The notes under the pieces were generated by a model that was not told where the DNA came from, made no database searches, and saw nothing but the letters and a program-made list of their open reading frames with translations. A program made the position numbers and the translations under genes. A DNA stretch of 64,000 nt, from contig NZ_SIHI01000001.1 of NCBI RefSeq assembly GCF_007859735.1, forward strand, positions 2,840,884 to 2,904,883. Direction: 5' to 3'. Shown in pieces: positions 56,401-64,000 of this stretch. The DNA comes from Thalassoglobus neptunius (GTDB taxonomy: Bacteria; Planctomycetota; Planctomycetia; Planctomycetales; Planctomycetaceae). Position 1 is the stretch's first letter, and the number at the start of each line of letters is the position of its first letter.

Positions 56401-57819
56401 ATGTTCGATTCATTCACTCAGCCTGTATCGCGACGTGAGATGCTTAAGAAGTCCGCGACAGGGTTTGGCTCGGTCGGTCTGATTGGAGCTTTGCAGCAAT
56501 CCGGAAGCCTCGGAACAGCCTCAGCCGGAACCGTTTCACAGCTTGACGTTCTGCCGAAAGCGAAACGTGTCATCTTTCTGTTTATGAACGGGGCCCCGTC
56601 TCACGTCGACACATTCGACCCCAAACCCGCGCTGGAAAAACACGCTGGCCAACAACCCTCCGGTAAGCTCTACAAGCCATCGAAGGGAAGCGGATTCATG
56701 CCGTCCCCATTCAAATTTGCGGCGCACGGCAAAAACGGCGTCGTTATGAGCGAACTCTTCCCGCACATGGCGCAATGTGCTGATGACCTCTGCGTCATCC
56801 GCTCCATGCACACGGATGTCCCCAATCACGAACCGGGACTCCTTATGATGCATTGCGGAAATCTCCAGCCAATCCGCCCCTGCCTCGGCTCGTGGATGTC
56901 GTACGGATTAGGCAGCGAAAACCAGAACCTGCCGTCGTTCGTTGCTCTCTGTCCCGGCAGACCTGTTGTCGGTCCGCAACTCTGGTCGAGTTCGTTTCTC
57001 CCCGGGGAACATCAAGGAGTCGCCGTCGACACGAACAACCTCGATGTCGAAAAACTCATCGCCAACATTCAACACCCTTCCTTAACTCGAAAAGAACAGC
57101 GAACGCAACTCGATCTGCTTCTCGAATTAAATCGTCGCCACGCACAGCAGAGACAAAACGAAGCGGTCTTAAATGAACATATCCAGGCGATGGAACTCGC
57201 CTATCAAATGCAAAGCGAAGCTTCTCAAGCTTTCGACATCAGTCTTGAGTCCGAAGAAACTCGCCGCATGTATGGAGAAACTCCGTTCGGACAAAGCTGT
57301 TTACTTGCAAGACGACTCTGTGAACGAGGCGTCCGATTTACCCAGGTTTACTACGTCACTAAAAACGGCAAACAACCCTGGGATACACATACAAGAAATA
57401 ATCAGAAGCACCGCGAACTTTGTGCGGACAGCGACAAAGCCACCGCCGCCCTGCTCGCCGATCTAAAAGTGCGTGGGTTACTCGAAGACACACTCGTCGT
57501 CTGGACGGGCGAATTCGGCCGCACGCCCTACTCGCAAATGGATAAAAAAGAAGACCTCGAAAAAGCAGGTCGCGACCATCATCACACAGCATTCACAACG
57601 TTGCTCGCTGGCGGCGGAGTGAAAGGCGGATTCACTTACGGAAAGACAGACGAAGTCGGGATGGATGCCGTCGAGAACCGCGTTCACGTCCACGACCTCC
57701 ACGCCACAATCCTCCATCTCCTGGGCCTCGACCACGAAAAGCTCACCTACCGCTACTCGGGCCGCGACTTCCGACTGACCGACGTCCATGGCTCAGTCGT
57801 CAACGACATCATCGCTTAG
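56401..57819 (+). CDS. Tat-exported DUF1501 (sulfatase-like fold) protein
   Basis: 472 residues. Twin-arginine motif in VSRREMLKKSATGFGS (9-24). The mature part shows VIFLFMNGAPSHVDTFDPKPAL (57-78), RRLCERGVRFTQVYYV near 305, VVWTGEFGRTPYSQM near 370 and GRDHHHTAF near 390. These correspond to the metal-binding core of the family, without the CxPxR nucleophile of true sulfatases. Co-transcribed with the preceding PSCyt1/DUF1549 gene (23 bases apart), mirroring the 13840-17052 pair. Function unknown. A copy of the 75-base repeat follows the stop. Confidence 0.93.
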   Translation: MFDSFTQPVSRREMLKKSATGFGSVGLIGALQQSGSLGTASAGTVSQLDVLPKAKRVIFLFMNGAPSHVDTFDPKPALEKHAGQQPSGKLYKPSKGSGFMPSPFKFAAHGKNGVVMSELFPHMAQCADDLCVIRSMHTDVPNHEPGLLMMHCGNLQPIRPCLGSWMSYGLGSENQNLPSFVALCPGRPVVGPQLWSSSFLPGEHQGVAVDTNNLDVEKLIANIQHPSLTRKEQRTQLDLLLELNRRHAQQRQNEAVLNEHIQAMELAYQMQSEASQAFDISLESEETRRMYGETPFGQSCLLARRLCERGVRFTQVYYVTKNGKQPWDTHTRNNQKHRELCADSDKATAALLADLKVRGLLEDTLVVWTGEFGRTPYSQMDKKEDLEKAGRDHHHTAFTTLLAGGGVKGGFTYGKTDEVGMDAVENRVHVHDLHATILHLLGLDHEKLTYRYSGRDFRLTDVHGSVVNDIIA

Positions 57820-57845
57820 AACATTTTCTGATTTTGTGTGCACGA

Positions 57846-57920
57846 TCTCGCACGAGCAAGCACAGCCTTTTAACTTATGAAACATTGCAAGCGAGTGCAC
57901 AGGAAAGAGCACCTTGCTCT
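57846..57920 (+). repeat. Dispersed structured repeat, copy 2
   Basis: Matches 4072-4146 at 64 of 75 positions, same orientation. The left arm GTGCAC-GAT-CTCGC (57838-57851) pairs with GCGAGTGCAC (57891-57900) around a three-base bulge. The end hairpin is AGAGCA-CCT-TGCTCT (57906-57920). The single change between copies within this hairpin lies in the loop. It sits between the stop of the DUF1501 gene and the stop of the PQQ-propeller gene, so here it could also act as part of a 3' end. Confidence 0.75.
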
Positions 57921-57965
57921 ATGAGCGGACGCTCCACAGACTCGCATCAAGCAACTCGGACTGAA

Positions 57966-59249
57966 TCAGCGACTCAAATCCACGCGCACGATCTCTTTGT
58001 CGTTTCGAGCGAAGACACTTTTCATCGCGAACGCAGGATGAGACCAGATCGTCATTCGCCGCTGCACTTTTCGCGTCGGTTCGACCAGCAGCGCTCTCGA
58101 GTGCTCGGTGTACCCGTCGGCTCCGAGAGAAGCGACAATCAATTCGCCCTGCTCGTTGTGAATAAAGAAACGATCTTCATGCGGGATCAGAAACGCGTTC
58201 CACCACCGCCCGTCGCCTGTCGCCTCACGTGTCTCCCACAGCCTCTCACCAGTCCCAGCATCTAACCCGCGAAGCTGACCATAGCTGTCGACTCCAAAAA
58301 TCAAATCATCCTCAAACCATGGTGTCGAGATAATCGAATGCAGCTTGTCAGTCTTAATCTCGCTGTCGCTTTCACCTCGCCAAAGCACCTTGGCATTCGA
58401 GCCATCTTCAGCGACTTCGATCATCAACGGCCCATTATAAAACGCTGTAACAAAGACTCTTTGCCCGTGCTGGCGCGCCATCGGAGCAGTTAACCCGGAA
58501 CGCACAGCGAACGGAACCTCCCAGACGACTTCTCCTGTTTCGGGACGAAGAGCACTAATCGCCTTCGGGTGCCATTGAATTAAAAGTCGATGCCCATTGA
58601 AGTCGTGAATCACTGGCGGGCTGTAACCAATAGCCGGATCATCCAGTGCTCTCCAGATCACCTCACCGGAGTACTTATTGAAACTGATCACCAGACCATC
58701 CTTCGCCCCGACCAGAGTGATCAGTTGATCTCCATCGACAAGAGGACTCGCTGCCATCCCCCACGTTGGCAACCTGACTCCGAAGTCCTTCTGAAAATCC
58801 CGACTCCAAATCACGTCGCCAGTGCTGACATTCAAACACAAAAAATTCCCGACAGCCCCGATTGTGTAAACTCGATCCCCATCGACAACTGGAGTCGCTC
58901 GCGGTCCAGCCGGATAGCTGATGTCGTACAGACACGGATACTCGTGCTTCCAGAGCATCTCTCCTGTCTCTGCGTCCAGAGCCAGAATCCGCTCCGTTCC
59001 GTTCGTCCCAGCCCCATGGATTCGATCGGTAACGAAAACGCGTCCATCTGCAACCGCCGGACCCGAATACCCTTCCTCAATGGGCGTCGACCAGACACGT
59101 GGAAGCAATCCCGCCGGCAGCGACTCGACAATCCCCGACTCTCGCCACACAGCATCACGCTGCGGACCTCCCCACTGCGGCCAGTCATCACCAACCCCCG
59201 TAGAAACAAGAATCGACAAAGAAACAAGAAACACAAACAATGAGACCAT
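57966..59249 (-). CDS. Secreted PQQ-type beta-propeller protein
   Basis: 427 residues from the ATG at 59249, which begins a signal peptide (MVSLFVFLVSLSILVSTGVG). The frame continues to 59420 but that part has no signal-peptide or domain character. WPQWGGPQRDAVWRESG near 23-39 and repeated blades follow: ILALDAETGEMLWKHEYP, FLCLNVSTGDVIWSRDF, VISFNKYSGEVIWRAL, ISALRPETGEVVWEVPF and LRGLDAGTGERLWETRE. Each ends in the W-motif of PQQ-like repeats. No clear dehydrogenase active site, so probably a binding or scaffold protein; many planctomycetes have several such genes. It is convergent with the DUF1501 gene. Confidence 0.9.
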   Translation of the reverse strand: MVSLFVFLVSLSILVSTGVGDDWPQWGGPQRDAVWRESGIVESLPAGLLPRVWSTPIEEGYSGPAVADGRVFVTDRIHGAGTNGTERILALDAETGEMLWKHEYPCLYDISYPAGPRATPVVDGDRVYTIGAVGNFLCLNVSTGDVIWSRDFQKDFGVRLPTWGMAASPLVDGDQLITLVGAKDGLVISFNKYSGEVIWRALDDPAIGYSPPVIHDFNGHRLLIQWHPKAISALRPETGEVVWEVPFAVRSGLTAPMARQHGQRVFVTAFYNGPLMIEVAEDGSNAKVLWRGESDSEIKTDKLHSIISTPWFEDDLIFGVDSYGQLRGLDAGTGERLWETREATGDGRWWNAFLIPHEDRFFIHNEQGELIVASLGADGYTEHSRALLVEPTRKVQRRMTIWSHPAFAMKSVFARNDKEIVRVDLSR

Positions 59250-60040
59250 TGCGATTCCGCTTACTGAGATCTGACGGATGGAAAGAATCAAACATCGAGT
59301 ATGCCAGAAGACCCTCGACGAAATCCACTCACAGCACAGAATTGGCCGAACACCGTCGATGCATCCTGGCTCCTCGACGACGCATTTATGACACGGAAAG
59401 ACTTGATCCGACATCCACAACCACCGTCACTTTTGGACCAGCCATTAATCGCTGAATTTCCATGCCCTGCCTGCCCTTACATTTCACCCAAACCCACATA
59501 GAACCACGATCCAAGAGCGTGGCCAGCGATCAATTTTCATGTGTTCTCATCAATTCATCTTGTATTCGCTCAACCGATCGATTAATCCTGACTTATGCGC
59601 CTGTCGTGTTTATTGTTTTTCACAGTATCACGGGCCACAGGTTCAAAACGGGTTACAGGTTCAAAACGGGTTACGGGTTCATCACGGGTTACGGGAGATC
59701 GCGCTCTCGAGTTTCTTAATTGAGTCTTGCGTTGAATTGAACGCGATTATTCTCTGTCTCGCGGAATTTCAAACTGTTGCAATCGTGCCCTGCACACGAC
59801 TGTTTCGATGGAGGTTTGCGTCAAGCTGAAGGCTTGTTGTGATTCTCAGTCGTAACGAAATGGGTCCTCTAATTCGTTGGCACAACGCGACCGATGTCTG
59901 TCTCATCAATCTGACAAGACATTTGATCGCGTCACTGAAACTCACGGGTATTGGACTGTCACCTCACGAAAATGACAGCCAGAAGTTTCCATAGTCAACA
60001 CGATTCACCTTAGCTCTTAGCAACGCGAAGGAAGCGGGCA
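59250..60040. other. Long intergenic region with a tandem repeat
   Basis: 791 bases without a convincing gene. Short open frames (59240-59501, 59462-59719) are low in coding character. The only defined element is the 18-base tandem array at 59626-59694. A promoter for the leftward propeller gene and one for the rightward methyltransferase gene are expected here. Confidence 0.5.
59626..59694. repeat. 18-base tandem repeat, nearly four units
   Basis: Units GTTCAAAACGGGTTACAG (59641-59658), GTTCAAAACGGGTTACGG (59659-59676) and GTTCATCACGGGTTACGG (59677-59694) follow a degenerate partial unit (59626-59640). A translated frame would give a six-residue repeat, but no gene model spans it. A non-coding minisatellite is the simplest reading; a protein-binding array is possible. 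Confidence 0.8.
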
Positions 60041-60841
60041 ATGCCGAATTACAGAATCTACCCAGAACAAGCTGCGACCGGGATCTACAGAGACGCTCTA
60101 AAAGCCGAGCTTCTCTCCCACTATGAAGAATCTGAGCTGGGCACGTACCCGCTCAGTCATCCTGTCGTCACTTCATACAAAGCTCGCGTCCTTGGTGCGG
60201 AAACTCCCGCCTCCGATTTCGCTGACTGGACCCTGCCCATTATCAAAGAGTTCGGACCACGGGAAAAGTGTCTCAGCCTCGGATCGGGAGTCGGTCAAGT
60301 TGAACGATACATGATCAATAACGGATTCACCGAATCGTTCGACTCAATCGAGCTCAATCCTGAACATGTCAGAGCCACGATTCATCGAGACGATCGCGTT
60401 GGTGCAATCGTCGGTGACTTGAACTTCGTCAACCTGCCCGAGAATCACTACGATTTTATTCTCTGCCACTCGATACTGCACCATCTGATTAACCTCGAGC
60501 ATGTCCTGGAGCAAGTCAACAATGCGTTGACTCCTGGCGGAATCTGCCTGATCTACGGTAAGCGCCGTTTGGAGTGCATGTTGACTTGGGTTGTATTCTT
60601 TGGGGTTTCTGGTTTTGGAATTCCTGGGGGATGGTGTCTTGTCGCGTGTGGGTTATTCTCGAGTGCAGTGGGTCGAGTGGATTGGAATCATTTCGATCAT
60701 CTCCCACTGAAGGTCAGTCAGGTCACTTGGGTACGCTTTTCGAATCGCCTCGGACACCGTGCACTCCTTTGCGTTGATGAACCGCAAAGTGTGAACAAAA
60801 CCAGACTTTCACAAAACCTCAGTTTCCGGATAGCCTCTTAG
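60041..60841 (+). pseudogene. Class I SAM methyltransferase, apparently truncated with unrelated tail
   Basis: 266 codons. Residues about 60-178 form the N-terminal part of a SAM-dependent methyltransferase: the motif I region CLSLGSGVGQVERYMI (about 79-94), acidic loop SIELNPEHV, and FILCHSILHHL-NLEHVLEQVNNALTPGGICLIY (about 140-174). Where this family normally continues with a 'G-x-R/Y' substrate-binding segment, the sequence changes to KRRLECMLTWVVFFGVSGFGIPGG. This is TG-rich at the DNA level and unlike the rest. So the 3' half may be a deletion or insertion scar. Ribosome-binding site AAGGAAG precedes the ATG, so a short protein could still be made. It is called a pseudogene tentatively. 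Confidence 0.5.
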
Positions 60842-60937
60842 TTAGTTGACATTCATCAATTCGCTTTTGAATCCACAACTCGAAGAGTAGAACGTGCTGC
60901 GAATGAAACACGTAACAACAGTCGACAGAAAGTCATC

Positions 60938-63271
60938 TTGAGCCAGGTTTCAGAATGCGAACCGTTCTCTCGAAGTGACCGAAATCTTTTTTGGGTCAGC
61001 TTCATCGCTGCGCTGATTCCGTACAGTTTCTTCCTTGTTCCCAGCGATCGCGTCATCCCGCAAACCTACTATAGCGACTACACCACAGCCCAACTGCCTC
61101 TTCGCGAGTTTGCCCGCGACGAAATTCTCTCCGGCAGGTTTCCTCTTTGGATTCCGGAACTCGGATGTGGAATGCCACTTCATGCAAATATGCAAGCGGG
61201 TTTAACAGATCCACTCGTCACTCCCTGGGTGCTGGCTGTCGATGCCAGCTACGGGTTACGGCTCTCAATTGTGTTTCATGCGGTTCTTGGTTTCTGTGGT
61301 CAATACTTCCTGACAAGAACACTTGGCGTAAGTCGGTTTGCGAGTAGTTTCTCAGCGCTGGCAATGACCCTGAGCGGTTTCCCGATCGCACATTTGATGG
61401 TTGGTCACATCACCATGTTCACCGCTTGGACAAGACTTCCATGGCTCCTATGGAGTGTCGTGAACCTGACCCGTCGTCCGGGACCGTGGACGGCCGGTCT
61501 GACCGCAGTTGCCGGAGGTCTCGTTTTAATTTCCGGGCACCCACAAATCGCGTGTTATGCGGGACTCTTAGGAAGTCTCTGGGCGATGATCTCTTTCTTC
61601 TGGGGATCAGCTTCGCTGCATAAGAAGAGTTTTCTTATCTGGGCTTCGGTGGCATTGCTTCTGTCGATATCGCTCGCAGCTGTCCAATACATTCCGGCAA
61701 TGGAATTAATTCTCGAAGGGATGTCTCATTCGGATCGAGGAAAGAGCGCCTATGCAAACAATTTTGCACTCCAACCCAGTGATTTCATCCGCCTTGTGAT
61801 TCCCAATTTTAAAGGGAACCCGTTCGATGATGAACCGACTTCCAATTTCTTCGAACTCTATCACGAAGAGTACCAGTATCTTGGAATCATCACTCTGGTC
61901 CTGTGCGGAATTGCTCTGATTCGAAAGTCCGTTCGAGCGTGGGAAGTCGTTGCGGGATTCTCCATCCTGTTGCTAATGCTCTACTCCCTTGGCAACGACT
62001 CATACGTTTTCGCGGCTTTCAACAAGGCTATCTCTCCGCTCATTCTCTTTCGTTGCCCGGGACGAGTTCTTTCGCTGGCAAGCATTCTTGCCCCAATACT
62101 GGCTGCACGAGGTCTCGATGGGTGGATGTGCTCGGATGATCGCTTAAGTGCTCAAGCTAGAATTGACGGAGAACAGTCGAGGAAGAGGTCACACAAGCGA
62201 TCTATTAACCCCTGTGTTCTCGCAGGGTGGGCTGTGCTGCTCCTCACCGGAAACATCCTCGCCTGGCACATCCTCAATGACTTTGAGTCCGGCTTCGGCG
62301 ACGAAATTCAGTCTTGGTGGAATCGATCAGAGGTCTTCCAGAACGCAGTTCTCAAAGCGACAGCGGTTAGTGTCTCTTCAATCTGGGTACTGATGCACTT
62401 GCGATCGATGAGGAATACTCCATCAACAACACTCCGCTTTCATTGGCAGTTCTTATTCCTGGCTGTGATCACAATCGACCTGTGGCTAATGAATGCCAGC
62501 CAGTTTCGACTCGTACAGCTTGAGCTTCCACTTAATACAAAAGAGCTACAAACTGGCTCGTATCGTTCTTATCGATTCATTGACCGATCATTAAACACGA
62601 ACGACATTTTGCTTCAGCTGAGATACTCACGCATGCTACCGGTGGCTGTCCTGAACCGGTTTCCCATGGTCGGGACCAATGAAGGAGGGATCTTCCCAAG
62701 CCATGTCCAGAAGGTTCATGAAGCAATCAAAGAATGCCCGGAAAACGTGCTCGATTTGATCAGTAGTCGTGCTGTTTACACTCAGGAAGGGGTTTGGATT
62801 AAAAGAGAGACATCGATACCGCGCGTTCGATTTCTTCCGCAACAACTCCGCCATCTGGCAGACATTCCATTGTGTGAAGTGAGTCCTCTCGATTGGAAAC
62901 AGGATCCCGATTTCCGCTACGAGATTCTCTCAGAGAACTCGCGCGAGTTGCTCATCGATGTTGATCTTCCGGAACCGGGTGTCGTTGGCCTTGCGGATAC
63001 GCGGTTTCCGGGTTGGAAATGCAGCGTTGACGGTCAACCTATCGAGATTGAAGCCCTGCATGAAGTATTTCGAATGTGCACTTTTCCAGCAGGTCGGCAT
63101 CGCCTCAGATTCCGTTACGATCCCCCGAGTTTCTACTTCGGAATTGTAATCACTGGCCTAAGCGTGTGCATGACTATTGGATTGCTGATCGTCGGACGCA
63201 GATCTCGATCTCATTCCGACAATCACTCCGGTGAGTATCCTCAAGAATGTTTGTCCGAGTCGCACGAATGA
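60938..63271 (+). CDS. Polytopic membrane protein, YfhO-like
   Basis: 777 residues from a TTG at 60938; no ATG in frame lies upstream and the next Met is deep inside the conserved region. Features of the YfhO family are SDYTTAQLPLREFARDEILSGRFPLWIPELGCGMPLHANMQAG (about 50-90) and ISGHPQIACYAGLLGSLW. About a dozen hydrophobic helices precede a soluble C-terminal domain (about 545-730) with CSVDGQPIEIEALHEVFRMCTFPAGRHRLRFRYDPPSFYFG. YfhO-like proteins are thought to be glycosyltransferase-like or to act in surface glycan assembly. The stop overlaps the start of the next gene (ATGA, 63268-63271). Confidence 0.85.
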   Translation: MSQVSECEPFSRSDRNLFWVSFIAALIPYSFFLVPSDRVIPQTYYSDYTTAQLPLREFARDEILSGRFPLWIPELGCGMPLHANMQAGLTDPLVTPWVLAVDASYGLRLSIVFHAVLGFCGQYFLTRTLGVSRFASSFSALAMTLSGFPIAHLMVGHITMFTAWTRLPWLLWSVVNLTRRPGPWTAGLTAVAGGLVLISGHPQIACYAGLLGSLWAMISFFWGSASLHKKSFLIWASVALLLSISLAAVQYIPAMELILEGMSHSDRGKSAYANNFALQPSDFIRLVIPNFKGNPFDDEPTSNFFELYHEEYQYLGIITLVLCGIALIRKSVRAWEVVAGFSILLLMLYSLGNDSYVFAAFNKAISPLILFRCPGRVLSLASILAPILAARGLDGWMCSDDRLSAQARIDGEQSRKRSHKRSINPCVLAGWAVLLLTGNILAWHILNDFESGFGDEIQSWWNRSEVFQNAVLKATAVSVSSIWVLMHLRSMRNTPSTTLRFHWQFLFLAVITIDLWLMNASQFRLVQLELPLNTKELQTGSYRSYRFIDRSLNTNDILLQLRYSRMLPVAVLNRFPMVGTNEGGIFPSHVQKVHEAIKECPENVLDLISSRAVYTQEGVWIKRETSIPRVRFLPQQLRHLADIPLCEVSPLDWKQDPDFRYEILSENSRELLIDVDLPEPGVVGLADTRFPGWKCSVDGQPIEIEALHEVFRMCTFPAGRHRLRFRYDPPSFYFGIVITGLSVCMTIGLLIVGRRSRSHSDNHSGEYPQECLSESHE

Positions 63272-64000
63272 ATCAGAGAGTCATGAGTCGATTGTTACTT
63301 GCGACGACGGCAGTCCTGTTGTTCATTCCGCAGCTATGCAGCTATCCGGAAGTCCCCGACGATCAAACCGTCATCGGTCTGCCGAAGGTTTATTCAGGTG
63401 ATGAACCGCACTATTACATCGTTCTTTACAGCCTACTTTTCGACGGCGATCTCAACCTTCAAAACAACTATCAGAACGTGCATCAAGGTGGGATGAACGC
63501 GGGGTCCCGGATGAGTGGGAGTTCCCTGGATCATCACACAATCTGGTTCGATGACGGGGTGATGACTCGATGGAATGACATCTATCTTGGCTGGGACGAG
63601 CCTTGGGACCTCGATGAAAATGGGCACCACGTTCCAACTCCGAAAGCGAATCCACGTGACCAGAACGGGCACCATCCCGAATACTCAACTCACCCGGCGG
63701 GCTATCCATTATTTCTGGCAGCTTTAACTTTCGGAATCTCTGATCCCGTCCTGCTTGAATCGGCAGCGGTCTATCTGTCGTGGATCGCAACACTCTGGGC
63801 GATGAGCAGCATGATGTCATTGCTTCAGACGTTCCAAACTTCAACGTGGACGTGTGCAGTGATCGTATCACTCATCTTTCTGGGGACTCCGATCTGGCAT
63901 TACAGCCGTGCGATGTTTTCCGAGATCTGGCTTCTCGCGTTTACTGTCGCTGCCTTTTCGGCAATGGTGAACAACTCGAGCGGATTCTGGAGCGGAACGT
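63268..64000 (+). CDS. Polytopic membrane protein, glycosyltransferase family 39-like (partial)
   Basis: The frame starts with the ATG at 63268 and is still open at the window end, giving about 244 residues. The N-terminus has a transmembrane helix (about 8-26, LLLATTAVLLFIPQL) followed by a SGDEPHYYIVLYSLLFDGDLNLQNNY stretch (about 48-73). Its acidic D-E-P-H motif is typical of the large GT-C mannosyl- and arabinosyltransferase-like proteins. Further helices begin near 155-175. It likely uses a lipid-linked sugar donor. It overlaps the YfhO-like gene, so the two probably work in the same surface-glycan process. Confidence 0.7.
   Translation, partial: MNQRVMSRLLLATTAVLLFIPQLCSYPEVPDDQTVIGLPKVYSGDEPHYYIVLYSLLFDGDLNLQNNYQNVHQGGMNAGSRMSGSSLDHHTIWFDDGVMTRWNDIYLGWDEPWDLDENGHHVPTPKANPRDQNGHHPEYSTHPAGYPLFLAALTFGISDPVLLESAAVYLSWIATLWAMSSMMSLLQTFQTSTWTCAVIVSLIFLGTPIWHYSRAMFSEIWLLAFTVAAFSAMVNNSSGFWSGT

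Noticed and set aside
59462-59719. 85-residue plus-strand frame including the 18-base repeat
   Set aside because: The repeat gives a six-residue motif, but the rest has no protein-like character and no ribosome-binding site is evident.

Overview
The window looks like a chromosomal segment of a planctomycete, most likely order Planctomycetales. The basis is the gene content. There are three DUF1549/DUF1553 proteins, one with an N-terminal planctomycete cytochrome-C-like (PSCyt1) domain, and two Tat-exported DUF1501 proteins. There is also an arylsulfatase, a Tat-exported Gfo/Idh/MocA oxidoreductase, a Cys-rich 'YTV'-type cell-wall protein, a VWA/DUF4175 membrane operon and several HtrA-like proteases. 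This is inference from families; no 16S or other marker was searched.

Layout. 1-8108 (mostly minus strand) holds housekeeping genes: the start of aconitase, an aroA-rsmB pair, and an alaS-Rieske-pgpA operon whose genes overlap by 1-4 bases. A small exported protein is encoded in between. 8202-11362 is an HtrA-like protease overlapping an arylsulfatase. 11606-19799 (plus strand) carries a Tat oxidoreductase, a lone LigD-type phosphoesterase domain, and a DUF1549 + DUF1501 pair. It ends with an ECF sigma factor overlapping an anti-sigma-like/DUF1549 fusion. 19850-25658 has an acyl-CoA dehydrogenase-like gene, an unrecognised protein, rpsA with a clear terminator, and a group 2-like sigma-70 gene. 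25700-34984 contains a very large secreted protein of unknown function, a bile-acid/sodium symporter-type transporter, a transglutaminase-like membrane protein, a GNAT enzyme, an OmpA-type lipoprotein, a lipase-like hydrolase and a BFD-type ferredoxin.

35065-41055 (minus) is the most unusual block. It is four genes joined by ATGA overlaps: an NPCBM-domain protein, an HtrA-like protease with an intact triad, a second HtrA-like protein whose catalytic Ser is Ala, and a third that has lost His, Asp and Ser and is fused to a degenerate alpha/beta-hydrolase domain. 41221-49024 (minus) is a membrane operon of a VWA protein, a DUF4175-type protein, a Ser/Glu- and Gln-rich coiled-coil protein and a small exported partner. 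49311-50681 is the YTV-type Cys-rich protein with a strong terminator. 51051-59249 is a sugar-metabolism and planctomycete-secretome region: TIM-barrel epimerase, YjhG/YagF-type dehydratase, a second PSCyt1/DUF1549/DUF1553 + DUF1501 pair, and a PQQ-propeller protein. 59250-64000 has a gene-poor stretch with an 18-base tandem repeat, a methyltransferase that appears truncated, and two overlapping polytopic membrane proteins (YfhO-like, then a GT39-like gene cut by the window end).

I see no CRISPR array, tRNA, rRNA, prophage or recognisable defence system. The two strongest leads are the protease/pseudoprotease operon and a 75-base structured element present twice, about 53.8 kb apart, in non-coding DNA.
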